A stretch of 29,505 nt of DNA from Stenotrophomonas maltophilia (GTDB lineage: Bacteria > Pseudomonadota > Gammaproteobacteria > Xanthomonadales > Xanthomonadaceae). The notes under the pieces were generated by a model, which was not told where the DNA came from, ran no database searches, and worked only from the letters and a program-made list of their open reading frames with translations. Position 1 is the stretch's first letter. Each line of letters starts with the position of its first letter. A program made the position numbers and the translations under genes. Shown one piece after another: positions 1 to 8,726 of this stretch. Where the stretch lies: NCBI GenBank assembly GCA_002386405.1, contig DGIP01000146.1, positions 1 to 29,505 on the forward strand, read 5' to 3'.

Positions 1-1
1 G

Positions 2-145
2 TCCGCTCCGGTGCTGGCAATGAGCCGGCAGCCCTCCGCCGGCCTGCCGGAGCGGGTGCGGGCCGCCGGTGGTGCCGGGTTCCTGCCCAAACCGGTCACG
101 GCCGCGACGCTGCGCCAGGCGCTGCAACAGGCGGGCGTGGCCTGA
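2..145 (+). CDS. C-terminal end of a receiver-domain protein (partial)
   Basis: An open frame enters from the left edge and stops with TGA at 143-145. The 47 visible residues look like the end of a response-regulator receiver domain: a beta-strand with APVLAM, then GFLPKPVT with the conserved lysine-proline pair, then a final helix. The end of the next gene's receiver domain is laid out the same way (PLLAVT ... GFLRKPVT), so this is probably the tail of a related hybrid sensor kinase, although a stand-alone response regulator is equally possible. The start and the phospho-acceptor aspartate lie outside the window. Confidence 0.75.
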   Translation, partial: SAPVLAMSRQPSAGLPERVRAAGGAGFLPKPVTAATLRQALQQAGVA

Positions 146-146
146 T

Positions 147-169
147 GGTTCGTTCCAATCAAGCGAACC
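147..169. promoter_or_regulatory. Inverted repeat between the two receiver-domain genes
   Basis: GGTTCG at 147-152 and CGAACC at 164-169 form a perfect 6-bp inverted repeat with an 11-base spacer, two bases after the upstream stop codon. There is no T-run after it, so it does not look like an intrinsic terminator. It lies about 95 bases before the next gene and could be an operator. This rests on pattern only. Confidence 0.25.
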
Positions 170-265
170 GTTTACCATCCACCCCGTGACTTGGGCCTTC
201 TGCGACAAGTCCTGCCCTATCTGCACGTCATCGGTTGACCCCGACCCGCTCCAGGAGATTCATTG

Positions 266-3200
266 GTGTTGCCTACGCGTTGGCTGCTCCTGTTCGGGAT
301 GTTGTGCCTGTGGCCGTCGCTGGCGGCCGCGCAGCCGGTTCCGCCAACGCCGCGGCAGCTGACCGTATTCGATGGCCTGCCATCCAATACCGTCAATCGC
401 ATGGCCGAAGACGGCTACGGTTACCTGTGGTTGGCCACCAATGATGGCCTGGCCCGCTTCGATGGCCGCAACTACCGTGTCTGGCGCGCCGAAGATGGGC
501 TGCGCGACAACATGGTGTGGAGTGTGCACGTGGATGCGCGCAACCAGTTGTGGATCGGTACCGAGAATGCCGGGCTGGCGATGATGTCGGCCGACCGCCG
601 CGAACTGCGCTTCTTCGACCGTGCCAGCAACCCGGTGATCGGCAGCAATACGGTCTGGAGCCTGGCCTCTACCGGCGACGGGGCACTTTGGTTCGGCACC
701 TACGAAGGCGGCCTGCATCGGCTCGACCGCAATGGCGTGATCACCCGCTTCATGCCAGAGCCGGGTAACCGGCGCAGCCTGCCGGCCGCGTCGGTGACGC
801 ATATGGCCACCACGCGTGACGGCAGCCTGTGGGTCGGTACCAAGGCGGGGCTGGCGCGCTGGACCGGCCGCGACTTCGAGCGGGTACCCGCATCCAAGCT
901 GCCCACGCCGCTGGTCAACGGGCTGACCGCCGAACTCGATGGCAGCCTGTGGATCAGTACCAATGCCGGCACGGTAGTGCGCCGCGCGGACGGCAGCTTC
1001 GCCCCGGCGCCGTGGAAGGTGGATGCCGGCGACCAGGTACTGGGCATGATGCTGCGCGACGAGCAGGGCGGGTATTGGCTCGACACCCGGTCCGGTCTCG
1101 GGCGTGCCTACCAGGACCGCTTCCAGCAGGTGCCGCTGTACAGCGCGGTGGCCCGTGGCCAGGTGCGCCCCAACTGGACCGGCGCGTACGAAGACCGCGA
1201 AGGCGGGATCTGGCTGGCCAGTACCAACAGTGGCCTGTGGCACCTGCTGCCGCGCTGGTGGCAGTTCTCGGTGCTGTCGCGGCTGGAGGATGACCCGGCC
1301 TCGCTTCGCAACGGCTACGTGCTGGGCATGGCCGCATCGGCCAATGGCGGCGTGTGGGCCGTGGGCACCCATGGCGCGCTGGACCGCTTCGACCCGGTGA
1401 CCGGCAAGGTGGACCAGCACCGGACCTGGGTGGACGGTCCGCAGTGGCTGCTGTCGGTGCTGGAAGACCCGCGCGGCCATGTCTGGATTGGATCGCACGA
1501 AGCGCTGCTGCGCTACGACCCCGGTACCGGCTCCCTGCAACGCTGGGGCAGTGATGCCGGCGCCGATGCCGCCATGGAAGGCGACGTGGATGCGCTGGTG
1601 CTGTGCGACGGCGGCGGGGTCTGGAGCGCATCGTCCGGCGGATTGCAGCAGCGTGGCCTGGACGGCGGCGTGCGGCAGCGGATCGCGGCCGGTACGAGCG
1701 GGTTGGCGCCCGGACAGCAGGTCCTGGACCTCATGTGCGGTCCGCAGGACCATCTCTGGGTGGCCACCAACCAGGGCCTGCTGCAGTGGGTGCCTTCGCG
1801 TGCGCGGTTCGAGGCGGTGCCCGGCGCGGCGGGTGTCGCCAGTCATGCCCTGGCGCCGGCCAACGATGGCTCGGTGTGGGTATCGGAAGAAGGTCGCTTG
1901 ATCCGCTACCGCTGGAACGGGAAGCGGCTGGAGCGCGAGGCGCAGGTCGGGCCGGAAGAGGGCTTCCCGCAGCTGTCGGCGACGGGGTTGGTGGTCGACG
2001 CCCAGGACATCGTGTGGGCCGCCAGCTCGCGCGGCCTGATCCGCGTTGATCCCAACCAGGGCAGCGTGCGCCAGTACGGCGTGCGCGATGGGCTGCCCAG
2101 CCAGGAATTCCGCCGCGGCACGTTGGTGCGCACGGCCAGCAACCACATTGCCGGCGGCACGCCGGCCGGGGTGGTGCTGTTCGATCCGGACCAGGTGCGC
2201 CCGGCGACCCGGCGCGCGCCGCTGGTGATCGAACGCGTCGAGGTGCGCCGTGGCGAGCGGGTGCTGGACCTGACCCACCTGGCGCCGCTGGAAATCGCCG
2301 ATGCCGACCGCGACCTGCGCATCGTGGCGCGGTTGCTGTCCTTTGCCGACTCGTCGTCCAACAGTTATCGCTACCGCCTGGCCGGCTACGACCCGGATTG
2401 GGTGGAAGTGGGGCCGGGCGGCGAACGCGTGTTCTCGCGGCTGCCGCCCGGGCGTTATCGGCTTGAGGTGCAGGCGCGCTCGGCCGACCTGGTCTGGTCG
2501 CGGGTGCAGGTACTGGAATTCCGCGTGATGCCGCCCTGGTGGCGCAGCGTTTCGGGGCTGCTGGTGATGGCCTCGATCGCCTTGCTGCTCATGAGCCTGT
2601 TCGCCTGGTTGTACCGGCGCCGCGTGCAACGCCGCCACGCCTACCAGCTGGCCCTGCACAAGCAGGAACTGGCCGAACAGGCATCGGCCGCCAAGACGCG
2701 CTTCCTGGCCAACCTGGGCCACGAAGTGCGCACGCCGATGACCGGCGTGCTGGGCATGAGCGAGCTGCTGCTGGGCTCGCCGTTGAACGCGCAGCAGCGC
2801 AGCTACACCGAATCGATCCGGCATGCCGGCGAGCACCTGCTGCACCTGGTGAACGACGCGTTGGACCTGGCGCGGATCGAATCGGGGCGGCTGCAGCTGC
2901 AGGCGCAGCCGTTTGCACTGCAGGGCGTGATCGATGATGCCTGCACGTTGATGGCGGCACTGGCCGAGCAGAAAGGGCTGCGCTTCGTGGTCGACAACGA
3001 ACTGGCGCCTGGCCTGTGCAGCGTGGGTGACGCGGTACGGGTCCGGCAGATCCTGCTCAACCTGCTGGGCAACGCGGTGAAGTTCACCAGCAGTGGCGAA
3101 GTGCGCCTGAAGGTGCGTGCCCTGGCGCCGGCGCGCGGGCTCTACTTCGAAGTCTCCGACACAGGGCCCGGGATCAGCAGCGACCAGCAGCAGCGCCTGT

Positions 3201-3796
3201 TCCGGCGCTTCGAGCAGGCCGACGGTGCGCGCACTGCCGCGCAGTACGGTGGCAGCGGCCTGGGCCTGGCGATCTGCCGCGAACTGGCGCTGGCCATGCA
3301 GGGCCAGATCGGGGTGGAAAGCCAGCTGGGCGTGGGCACGCGCTTCAGCGTGACGCTGCCGCTGCCGCTGCAGATGGCCGACGCCACGGTCGGGAGCGCC
3401 GGCGTTGCCGAGGGCCACCCCTTGCCGCCGTTGCGCCTGCTGCTGGTCGAGGACGACGAGACCGTGGCCAGCGTAATCATCGGGCTGCTGAGCGCGCGCG
3501 GGCACGAGGTGGTGCACGCCGCGCACGCGCTGGCAGCGCTGCGTGAAGTGAGCGATGCGCCGTTCGACGTGGTGCTGCTGGATCTTGACCTGCCCGGCCT
3601 GGGTGGCATGGAACTGGCCGGGCACCTGCGCAACCAGGGCTATGCAATGCCGTTGCTGGCGGTTACCGCGCGTACCGACCCGGGCATCGAACAGCAGGTG
3701 CGCGAGGCCGGCTTCCAGGGGTTCCTGCGCAAGCCGGTGACCGGTGACCTGCTTGAACAGGCGATCGCGCGGGTGGTGGTTGAGGGGCGGGGGTGA
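266..3796 (+). CDS. Hybrid two-component sensor histidine kinase (propeller, Y_Y_Y, HisKA, HATPase, REC)
   Basis: This one-protein signalling system has about 1176 residues. A signal peptide (hydrophobic run ending SLAAAQP) leads into a long periplasmic region of propeller-type repeats with recurring LWxGT/GLAR patterns (about 25-660). A Y_Y_Y domain follows (about 690-755), then one membrane helix (about 758-785). The HisKA box NLGHEVRTP carries the phospho-accepting His819. The ATP-binding domain (about 915-1035) has N-box LLNLLGNAVKF, DTGPGIS and GSGLGLAI. The C-terminal receiver (about 1055-1170) has acidic VEDDE, phospho-acceptor Asp1106 in VLLDLDLPG, and KP. The order matches periplasmic-sensing hybrid kinases of the Reg_prop/Y_Y_Y group, many of which sense carbohydrates; the ligand here is unknown. 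No DNA-binding domain is present, so a separate output partner is expected. I prefer GTG at 266 because AGGAG (253-257) lies 8 bases upstream; TTG at 263 is also possible. It ends convergently with the exporter gene. Confidence 0.93.
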   Translation: MLPTRWLLLFGMLCLWPSLAAAQPVPPTPRQLTVFDGLPSNTVNRMAEDGYGYLWLATNDGLARFDGRNYRVWRAEDGLRDNMVWSVHVDARNQLWIGTENAGLAMMSADRRELRFFDRASNPVIGSNTVWSLASTGDGALWFGTYEGGLHRLDRNGVITRFMPEPGNRRSLPAASVTHMATTRDGSLWVGTKAGLARWTGRDFERVPASKLPTPLVNGLTAELDGSLWISTNAGTVVRRADGSFAPAPWKVDAGDQVLGMMLRDEQGGYWLDTRSGLGRAYQDRFQQVPLYSAVARGQVRPNWTGAYEDREGGIWLASTNSGLWHLLPRWWQFSVLSRLEDDPASLRNGYVLGMAASANGGVWAVGTHGALDRFDPVTGKVDQHRTWVDGPQWLLSVLEDPRGHVWIGSHEALLRYDPGTGSLQRWGSDAGADAAMEGDVDALVLCDGGGVWSASSGGLQQRGLDGGVRQRIAAGTSGLAPGQQVLDLMCGPQDHLWVATNQGLLQWVPSRARFEAVPGAAGVASHALAPANDGSVWVSEEGRLIRYRWNGKRLEREAQVGPEEGFPQLSATGLVVDAQDIVWAASSRGLIRVDPNQGSVRQYGVRDGLPSQEFRRGTLVRTASNHIAGGTPAGVVLFDPDQVRPATRRAPLVIERVEVRRGERVLDLTHLAPLEIADADRDLRIVARLLSFADSSSNSYRYRLAGYDPDWVEVGPGGERVFSRLPPGRYRLEVQARSADLVWSRVQVLEFRVMPPWWRSVSGLLVMASIALLLMSLFAWLYRRRVQRRHAYQLALHKQELAEQASAAKTRFLANLGHEVRTPMTGVLGMSELLLGSPLNAQQRSYTESIRHAGEHLLHLVNDALDLARIESGRLQLQAQPFALQGVIDDACTLMAALAEQKGLRFVVDNELAPGLCSVGDAVRVRQILLNLLGNAVKFTSSGEVRLKVRALAPARGLYFEVSDTGPGISSDQQQRLFRRFEQADGARTAAQYGGSGLGLAICRELALAMQGQIGVESQLGVGTRFSVTLPLPLQMADATVGSAGVAEGHPLPPLRLLLVEDDETVASVIIGLLSARGHEVVHAAHALAALREVSDAPFDVVLLDLDLPGLGGMELAGHLRNQGYAMPLLAVTARTDPGIEQQVREAGFQGFLRKPVTGDLLEQAIARVVVEGRG

Positions 3797-3812
3797 CGAT
3801 TTTTAAAGGTCA

Positions 3813-3835
3813 TCGGACCAACGGTCCGCTGCTAC
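3813..3835 (-). repeat. Degenerate GTAG-type REP-like palindrome
   Basis: Read on the minus strand, GTAGC is followed by CGGACC, a GTT loop and GGTCCG (stem at 3814-3819 and 3823-3828). The layout resembles the GTAG-headed REP palindromes of Stenotrophomonas, but the outer stem positions do not pair, so it is a decayed or divergent copy. It sits between two convergent genes, a common place for REPs, where it may help end transcription or stabilise mRNA 3' ends. Confidence 0.4.
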
Positions 3836-3836
3836 C

Positions 3837-3859
3837 GAGGTCGCCTATTCGGCGACCTC
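3837..3859. terminator. Strong hairpin spanning the exporter stop codon
   Basis: GAGGTCGCC (3837-3845) and GGCGACCTC (3851-3859) form a perfect 9-bp stem with a 5-base loop. The stop codon of the minus-strand exporter gene is at 3845-3847, so the hairpin straddles it. No T-run follows on either strand. It is therefore not a standard intrinsic terminator, but it may act as a 3' barrier between the two convergent genes. Confidence 0.4.
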
Positions 3860-5248
3860 TTCCACATCGCGCGGTGAGGGGCGGGTGTCGGGCAGCTGCC
3901 AGAAGATGACGGTGGAGGTGAGCGTGATCGCGCCCACGCACACGAACGTGGCATGCAGGGCGGCGGTGGCGCCGTGCAGGGTGTCCAGGTGCTCGAACGC
4001 GGCCAGCAGGCTGCCTGCGGCCGCGGCACCGAAGCCGGTGGCCAGCATCATCACCATCGACAGCAGGCTGTTGCCCGAGCTGGCGAAATCGCGGTCCAGG
4101 TCGCGCAGGGTCACGGTGTTCATCACGGTGAACTGCAGCGAATTGACCGCGCCGAACACGGCCAGCTGCACCACGCGCAGCCACATCGGCTGGCCGGGGA
4201 CCATGAAGATGAAGCTGGCCATGGCCAGGCCCACCAGCACGGTGTTGACCATCAGTACGCGGCGGTAGCCGAAGCGTTCCACCAGCTTGACCGCGTAGCG
4301 CTTGGACAGCATGCCGGCGGCGGCCACGGGGATCATCAACAGCCCGGCGTTCATCGGGCTCATGCCCATGCCGACCTGCAGCAGCAGGGGGATGAGCAGC
4401 GGCATGGCGCTGCTGCCGATCCGCGAGAACAGGTTGCCGAGGATGCCGATGCGGTAGCTCGGCACGTGGAACAGCGCCAGCGAGAACAGCGGCGCGGTGG
4501 AGTTGGCCGCGTGCAGCCAGTAGCCGACCAGTGCGGCCAGGCCGGCCACGGTCATCAGCATCACCAGGGCATGCGGGGTGGCCATGCCGGAAATGCCGTC
4601 CAGCGCCAGCGACAGCACCACCATGCCGAACGCCAGCATCAGGTAGCCGGCGATGTCGAAGGGGGTGCGGTGCTCGGCGTAGTGGTCGGGCATGATTTTC
4701 AGCGCGGCCACATAGCCGATCACGCCGATCGGCAGGTTGATCAGGAACACCCAGTGCCAGGACGCCACTTCCACCAGCCAGCCGCCCAGGGTCGGGCCGA
4801 TCAGCGGCCCCACCAGCGCCGGGATGGCGATGAAACTCATGGCGCGCAGGAACTGTTCGCGCGAGACCGAGCGCATCACCGCCAGGCGGCCGACCGGCAG
4901 CAGCATCGCGCCACCCACGCCCTGCAGCACGCGCGCGGCGACCAGCTGGTGCAGGGTCTGCGCCAGCGCGCAGGCGAGCGAGCCGAGGGTGAACAGGATG
5001 ATGGCCGCCAGGAAGGTGCGGCGGGTACCGAAGCGGTCGGCGATCCAGCCGGAGGCGGGAATGAAGGTCGCCACCGCCAGCGCGTAGCTGAACACCACCG
5101 ACTGCATCTGCAGCGGGCTTTCACCCAGGCTGCGGGCCATGGCGGGCAGGGCGGTGTTGACGATGGTCGAATCCAGCATCTGCATGAAGATCGCCAGCGA
5201 CACCAGCCACAACAGGGGCCGGAACGAGGCGTAGCTGGGGGTCGTCAT
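3845..5248 (-). CDS. mdtD: MFS multidrug exporter, DHA2 family, MdtD-like
   Basis: About 467 residues, close to E. coli MdtD. It is a polytopic inner-membrane proton antiporter of the drug:H+ antiporter-2 branch of the major facilitator superfamily. Family marks seen include MLDSTIVNTALP in helix 1, the motif-A region GWIADRFGTRR (about 60-70), the motif-C-like GPLIGPTLGGWLVE, SWHWVFLINLPIG, and FASSGNSLLSM in the C-terminal half. Many stretches align with MdtD by memory. Substrates cannot be told from sequence. I chose ATG at 5246-5248 because AAGG lies 8 bases upstream; a start 22 codons earlier would add a polar tail without homology. It lies just downstream of hemE on the same strand. A 9+9 bp palindrome overlaps its ribosome binding site, suggesting local repression. 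No adaptor or outer-membrane partner is adjacent. Confidence 0.9.
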   Translation of the reverse strand: MTTPSYASFRPLLWLVSLAIFMQMLDSTIVNTALPAMARSLGESPLQMQSVVFSYALAVATFIPASGWIADRFGTRRTFLAAIILFTLGSLACALAQTLHQLVAARVLQGVGGAMLLPVGRLAVMRSVSREQFLRAMSFIAIPALVGPLIGPTLGGWLVEVASWHWVFLINLPIGVIGYVAALKIMPDHYAEHRTPFDIAGYLMLAFGMVVLSLALDGISGMATPHALVMLMTVAGLAALVGYWLHAANSTAPLFSLALFHVPSYRIGILGNLFSRIGSSAMPLLIPLLLQVGMGMSPMNAGLLMIPVAAAGMLSKRYAVKLVERFGYRRVLMVNTVLVGLAMASFIFMVPGQPMWLRVVQLAVFGAVNSLQFTVMNTVTLRDLDRDFASSGNSLLSMVMMLATGFGAAAAGSLLAAFEHLDTLHGATAALHATFVCVGAITLTSTVIFWQLPDTRPSPRDVEEVAE

Positions 5249-5250
5249 CG

Positions 5251-5277
5251 TGTGCACCTTCATCAACGAGGTGCACA
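5251..5277. promoter_or_regulatory. Perfect inverted repeat over the exporter ribosome binding site (putative operator)
   Basis: TGTGCACCT (5251-5259) and AGGTGCACA (5269-5277) are perfect inverted copies separated by 9 bases. On the minus strand the repeat ends 2 bases before the exporter ATG and contains its AAGG ribosome binding site. The size and symmetry suit a dimeric repressor such as a TetR- or MarR-type protein. The same sequence in RNA could fold into a hairpin hiding the ribosome binding site. No regulator gene is adjacent. Confidence 0.5.
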
Positions 5278-5326
5278 TGATCGCAGATGCGGGGCAATGC
5301 CCGGTGATGGGCACCGCGCGGTGAAA

Positions 5327-6400
5327 TCAACGTTGGCTGATGGAATGTACGGCTTCTACCAGTACCTGCACGTGTTCGGGGTTCATGTCGGGCGACATGC
5401 CGTGGCCTAGATTGAACACGTGGCCCTCGCGGGAACCGCCGTTGCCGCGTGCATAGCTGTCCAGCACCTGGCCGGCGGCACGTTCGATCGCTTCCGGGTT
5501 GCCGTACAGCGTGGCCGGATCGAGATTGCCCTGCAGTGCCACGCGGCCGCCGGTACGGGCGACCGCGTCGGCCAGGTCCAGGGTCCAGTCCACGCCCAGG
5601 GCATCGGCGCCGGTGTCGGCCAGGTCCGCCAGGTGCAGGCCGGTGCCCTTGCCGAACAGGATCAGCGGGGTGCGCTGCCCGCCATCGCCGCGCTCCAGCT
5701 CACGTGCGATGCGGGTCAGGTAGCGCAGCGAGAATTCGCGGTACATGGACGGGCTGAGCACGCCGCCCCAGGTATCGAACACCTGCAGCACCTGCGCGCC
5801 GGCGGCGCGCTGGGCGGCCAGGTAGGCAATGACCGCATCGGTCACCACCGACAGCAGCTGGTGCAGTGCGGCCGGCTCGTTCAGGGCCATTGCCTTGATG
5901 CGTGCGAAATCCTTGCTGCCGCCGCCTTCGACCATGTAGCAGGCCAGCGTCCACGGGCTGCCGGAGAAACCGATCAGCGGCACGCGGCCGTCCAGCTCAC
6001 GACGGATCACGCGCACCGCATCCATCACGTAGCGCAGCTCGGTTTCCATGTCCGGCACCGCCAGCCTGGCGATGGCGGCGGTATCGCGGACCGGGTGGCG
6101 GAACTTCGGGCCTTCGCCTTCGACGAAGTACAGCTCCAGGCCCATCGCATCGGGAATGGTCAGGATGTCCGAGAACAGGATCGCCGCGTCCAGGTCGAAC
6201 CGGCGAAGCGGCTGCAGGGTGACTTCGCAGGCGATGTCCGGGTTCTTGGCCATGGCCAGGAAGCTGCCGGCCTTGGCGCGGGTGGCGCGGTACTCGGGCA
6301 GGTAGCGGCCGGCCTGGCGCATCAGCCAGACGGGGGTGCAGTCCACCGGTTCGCGGCGCAGGGCGCGCAGCAGGCGATCGTGGCGGGAGGGGCTGGTCAC
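5327..6400 (-). CDS. hemE: Uroporphyrinogen decarboxylase
   Basis: 357 residues, the normal length. The enzyme removes the four acetate carboxyl groups of uroporphyrinogen III to give coproporphyrinogen III in the cytoplasmic haem pathway. Conserved landmarks are the N-terminal [16 protein letters not shown] segment with Arg28 and Arg32, [13 protein letters not shown] with Asp78 (the substrate-binding aspartate in the family), [23 protein letters not shown], and the C-terminal FNLGHG. The start is GTG at 6398-6400, with AAGGAAG about 6-8 bases upstream; no better ATG exists. It follows the WGR-like gene by 51 bases on the same strand and may be co-transcribed with the aroK-aroB group. Confidence 0.97.
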   Translation of the reverse strand: MTSPSRHDRLLRALRREPVDCTPVWLMRQAGRYLPEYRATRAKAGSFLAMAKNPDIACEVTLQPLRRFDLDAAILFSDILTIPDAMGLELYFVEGEGPKFRHPVRDTAAIARLAVPDMETELRYVMDAVRVIRRELDGRVPLIGFSGSPWTLACYMVEGGGSKDFARIKAMALNEPAALHQLLSVVTDAVIAYLAAQRAAGAQVLQVFDTWGGVLSPSMYREFSLRYLTRIARELERGDGGQRTPLILFGKGTGLHLADLADTGADALGVDWTLDLADAVARTGGRVALQGNLDPATLYGNPEAIERAAGQVLDSYARGNGGSREGHVFNLGHGMSPDMNPEHVQVLVEAVHSISQR

Positions 6401-6451
6401 GGGATGCTTCCTTGGAATCGGGTGGCGCAGGGCCAGGGGGAGGCGGGCCGC

Positions 6452-6703
6452 TCAGCGCGGCGGCACACCGCTGGTGTAGGTGATCTGGAAACCGCGCTTG
6501 AGCTCGGTGTCGCGCGCCTTTTCAAACGCGGCCTCGGCCTGGGCCTGGTCCGCAAAAAACTGGCGGTGCAGCTTGGCGGGCCGGCCGATCTCCCCGGCCT
6601 CGCGCAGCAGCTCCCAGCCGCCGAACAGGTCCGGTTGCAGGCTGAGCTGGAGGTAGCGGGTCGGATCGGTGCCGCTGGCAGGTTGCTGCAGGAAGATGCG
6701 CAT
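6452..6703 (-). CDS. Small stand-alone WGR-like domain protein
   Basis: 83 residues. The pattern YLQLSLQPDLFGGWELLREAG, then EIGRP, then a conserved FF, an alpha-helical AEAAFEKA and RGF fits the small WGR fold, which in larger proteins binds nucleic acid (for example in PARPs). The name-giving Trp-Gly-Arg is AGE here, so the triad itself is not conserved. Function unknown. The start is ATG at 6701-6703. No Shine-Dalgarno sequence is visible, but a TACAAT -10 box lies 7 bases before the ATG on this strand, which suggests a leaderless mRNA. It lies 75 bases after aroB and 51 before hemE. Confidence 0.75.
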   Translation of the reverse strand: MRIFLQQPASGTDPTRYLQLSLQPDLFGGWELLREAGEIGRPAKLHRQFFADQAQAEAAFEKARDTELKRGFQITYTSGVPPR

Positions 6704-6710
6704 GGCCGCG

Positions 6711-6716
6711 ATTGTA
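6711..6716 (-). promoter_or_regulatory. -10 box for a possible leaderless transcript
   Basis: On the minus strand TACAAT ends 7 bases before the ATG of the WGR-like gene. Transcription from this box would begin at or within a base of the start codon. No good -35 is visible at 16-18 bases; TGACGG is present about 20 bases upstream. Confidence 0.4.
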
Positions 6717-6778
6717 GCCGCGAACCGGCAACGCGGCCGTCACCGGCCCGTCGGGCGGGCGCGGCAAACGGTCGCAGC

Positions 6779-7888
6779 TCAGCCGGTGGCCAGCACGCGC
6801 AGCACCTCGGCTTCGTCGATGTCGGCCACCACTTCGGCACGGCCGATGCCCTGCCACAGCACCAGGCGCAGGCGCCCGGCCACGTTCTTCTTGTCCAGCC
6901 GCATGCGCGCCAGCAGCGCCTCGGGCGCCAGCCCGGCCGGAATGGCGACCGGCAGTTCGTAGCGCAGCAGCAGCTCGCGCAGGCGGGTGGTGTCGTCGTC
7001 GTGGCTCATGCCCAGCTGGGCCGACAGCCGCGCCGCCAGCACCATGCCCACCGCCACGGCTTCGCCGTGGTTGAGGTTGTCGTTGCCCGGCGCGCCGTAG
7101 CCCTGTTCGGTCTCGATCGCATGGCCAAAGGTGTGGCCCAGGTTGAGCAGGGCGCGCTCGCCGCGTTCCAGCGGATCGCGTTCGACGATCTCGGCCTTGT
7201 GTTCGCAGCTGCGTGCGATGGCCTGCGCCAGCGCCGCATCGTCACCCGCCAGCAGCGCGGCGTGTTCGGCCTGCAGCCACTGGAAGAACAGTGGGTCGCG
7301 GATCGCGCCGTACTTGATCACCTCGGCCAGGCCGGCGCGCAGCTCACGTGGCGGCAGGGTGCGCAGCGCGGCGGTATCGGCGATCACCGCGCGCGGCGGG
7401 TGGAAGGCGCCCACCAGGTTCTTGCCTTCCGGAATGTCCACCGCGGTCTTGCCGCCGACCGACGAATCGACCATGGCCAGCAGCGAGGTCGGCAGCTGCA
7501 CGCAGTCCACCCCGCGCATCCAGCAGGCCGCGGCGAACCCGGCCAGGTCGCCGGCCACGCCACCGCCCAGGGCCATCACGCACGCATCGCGGGTGGCGCC
7601 CAGCGACGCCAGCGCGGTGATCGCCGCGCCGAAGTTGGCCAGCGTCTTGGAGGCTTCGCCGGCGGGCAGCACCAGCTCGCCGATCAACAGGTCCGGACGT
7701 TCGTCCAGCAGCGCCTGCTTGACCCCGGAAAGGTACAGCGGCGCCACCGACGAATCACTGAGCAGCAGCACGTGGCGGCCGCGCACGTGGCGCGCCAGCA
7801 GTTCGCCCTGGGCAAGCAGGCCGGGGCCGATATGGATGGTGTAGGGGGTGTCGCCGCCAACGGCGACGGTGCGGGGGGACGCGGTCAT
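6779..7888 (-). CDS. aroB: 3-dehydroquinate synthase
   Basis: 369 residues, the usual size. It converts DAHP to 3-dehydroquinate, the second shikimate-pathway step, using NAD and a divalent metal in the cytoplasm. Visible motifs are the NAD-binding [32 protein letters not shown], the metal-binding glutamate region EVIKYGAI, and the histidine segments [11 protein letters not shown] and [10 protein letters not shown]. The ATG at 7886-7888 overlaps the aroK stop codon (ATGA), which fixes the start and implies translational coupling with aroK. A start eight codons further upstream would lie inside aroK and adds nothing conserved. Confidence 0.97.
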   Translation of the reverse strand: MTASPRTVAVGGDTPYTIHIGPGLLAQGELLARHVRGRHVLLLSDSSVAPLYLSGVKQALLDERPDLLIGELVLPAGEASKTLANFGAAITALASLGATRDACVMALGGGVAGDLAGFAAACWMRGVDCVQLPTSLLAMVDSSVGGKTAVDIPEGKNLVGAFHPPRAVIADTAALRTLPPRELRAGLAEVIKYGAIRDPLFFQWLQAEHAALLAGDDAALAQAIARSCEHKAEIVERDPLERGERALLNLGHTFGHAIETEQGYGAPGNDNLNHGEAVAVGMVLAARLSAQLGMSHDDDTTRLRELLLRYELPVAIPAGLAPEALLARMRLDKKNVAGRLRLVLWQGIGRAEVVADIDEAEVLRVLATG

Positions 7889-8427
7889 GCGGAAGGTTCC
7901 AGTCGCTGCCATTGCGAGGCCAGGCGCAGCACCAGCTGCGCGGTCGCCTCGCTGGGCGTGTATAGATCGGTATCCAGGGTGAGGTCGGCCAGCCCTTGGT
8001 ACAGCGGGTCGCGCACGCCTGCCATCTCGTGCAGCACCTGCTCGCGGTCCGGCCGCTGCAGCAGCGGCCGGGCCCGGTCGCGGGCCAGCCGCTCCAGCTG
8101 GGCCGGCACGCTCACCCGCAGGTAGACCACGAAGCCGCGCTGCGCGATCGCCTCGCGGTTGCCGGCGTCGAGCACGGCGCCACCGCCGGTGGAGATCAGC
8201 TGTCCCTGGCCGGCCAGCAGCTGCTGCAGCACCTGGCGTTCGTGCTGGCGGAAGCCGGCCTCGCCCGAATGCTCGAAGATGGTCGGAATGCTGGCCCCGG
8301 CCGCGTCGACGATGGCCTGGTCGGCGTCCACGAAGTCCAGGGTGAAGCGTTCGGCAAGACGCCGGCCGATGCAGGTTTTGCCGGCGCCCATCGGGCCAAT
8401 CAGGATGAGGTTCGGAGCGGGATTCAT
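7885..8427 (-). CDS. aroK: Shikimate kinase
   Basis: 180 residues. It phosphorylates shikimate to shikimate 3-phosphate with ATP. It shows Walker A GPMGAGKT near the N-terminus, VDADQAI with the metal/substrate aspartates, the shikimate-binding [17 protein letters not shown], and the lid segment RDRARPLL. I chose ATG at 8425-8427 because the P-loop then sits at the normal distance from the N-terminus; a GTG six codons upstream is possible but abuts GGAGG too closely. It is the first gene of the aroK-aroB unit and is divergent from the dodecin gene across a 95-base gap that must hold both promoters. Confidence 0.96.
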   Translation of the reverse strand: MNPAPNLILIGPMGAGKTCIGRRLAERFTLDFVDADQAIVDAAGASIPTIFEHSGEAGFRQHERQVLQQLLAGQGQLISTGGGAVLDAGNREAIAQRGFVVYLRVSVPAQLERLARDRARPLLQRPDREQVLHEMAGVRDPLYQGLADLTLDTDLYTPSEATAQLVLRLASQWQRLEPSA

Positions 8428-8522
8428 TACCCGGAATGCTAACACCTCCGTGTCGCGGCCTTTACGCGGCGGACCCCATGGTGGGCGGTGCGGAATGTCC
8501 CGCGCGCAGCTGGAGCACGCCC

Positions 8523-8726
8523 ATGTCAGTGGCCAAAATCATCGAGATCAACGCCTCCTCGCCTACCAGCGTCGAAGACGCGGTCCGCAGCGGCCTGAAG
8601 AAGGTGTCCGAAACGGTCAAGGGCATCCAGGGGGCCTGGATCAACGAGACCAAGGTGGTCACCGACGGGCAGGGCAACATCACCGAATGGCGGGTCAACC
8701 TGCGGGTGACCTTCCTGGTCAGCTGA
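8523..8726 (+). CDS. Dodecin, flavin-binding storage protein
   Basis: 67 residues, typical for dodecins, which assemble into hollow dodecamers that bind pairs of flavins and buffer free FMN/riboflavin. The whole chain fits the family: [17 protein letters not shown], helix [12 protein letters not shown], then the GAWI segment with Trp39 (the family's flavin-stacking tryptophan), and the C-terminal [12 protein letters not shown] strand. The start is ATG at 8523, with GGAG at 8512-8515 and a 7-base spacer. The last 8 bases overlap the end of the convergent kinase gene. Confidence 0.95.
   Translation: MSVAKIIEINASSPTSVEDAVRSGLKKVSETVKGIQGAWINETKVVTDGQGNITEWRVNLRVTFLVS

Noticed and set aside
260..3625. 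Very long open frame antisense to the hybrid kinase
   Set aside because: It is a high-GC shadow of the real gene: the protein is rich in His, Gln, Arg and Pro with no domain, while the plus frame carries clear kinase motifs. The same holds for 3953-5410 (+), 5420-8125 (+), 10033-11484 (+), 17812-19452 (-) and 24438-27557 (-).
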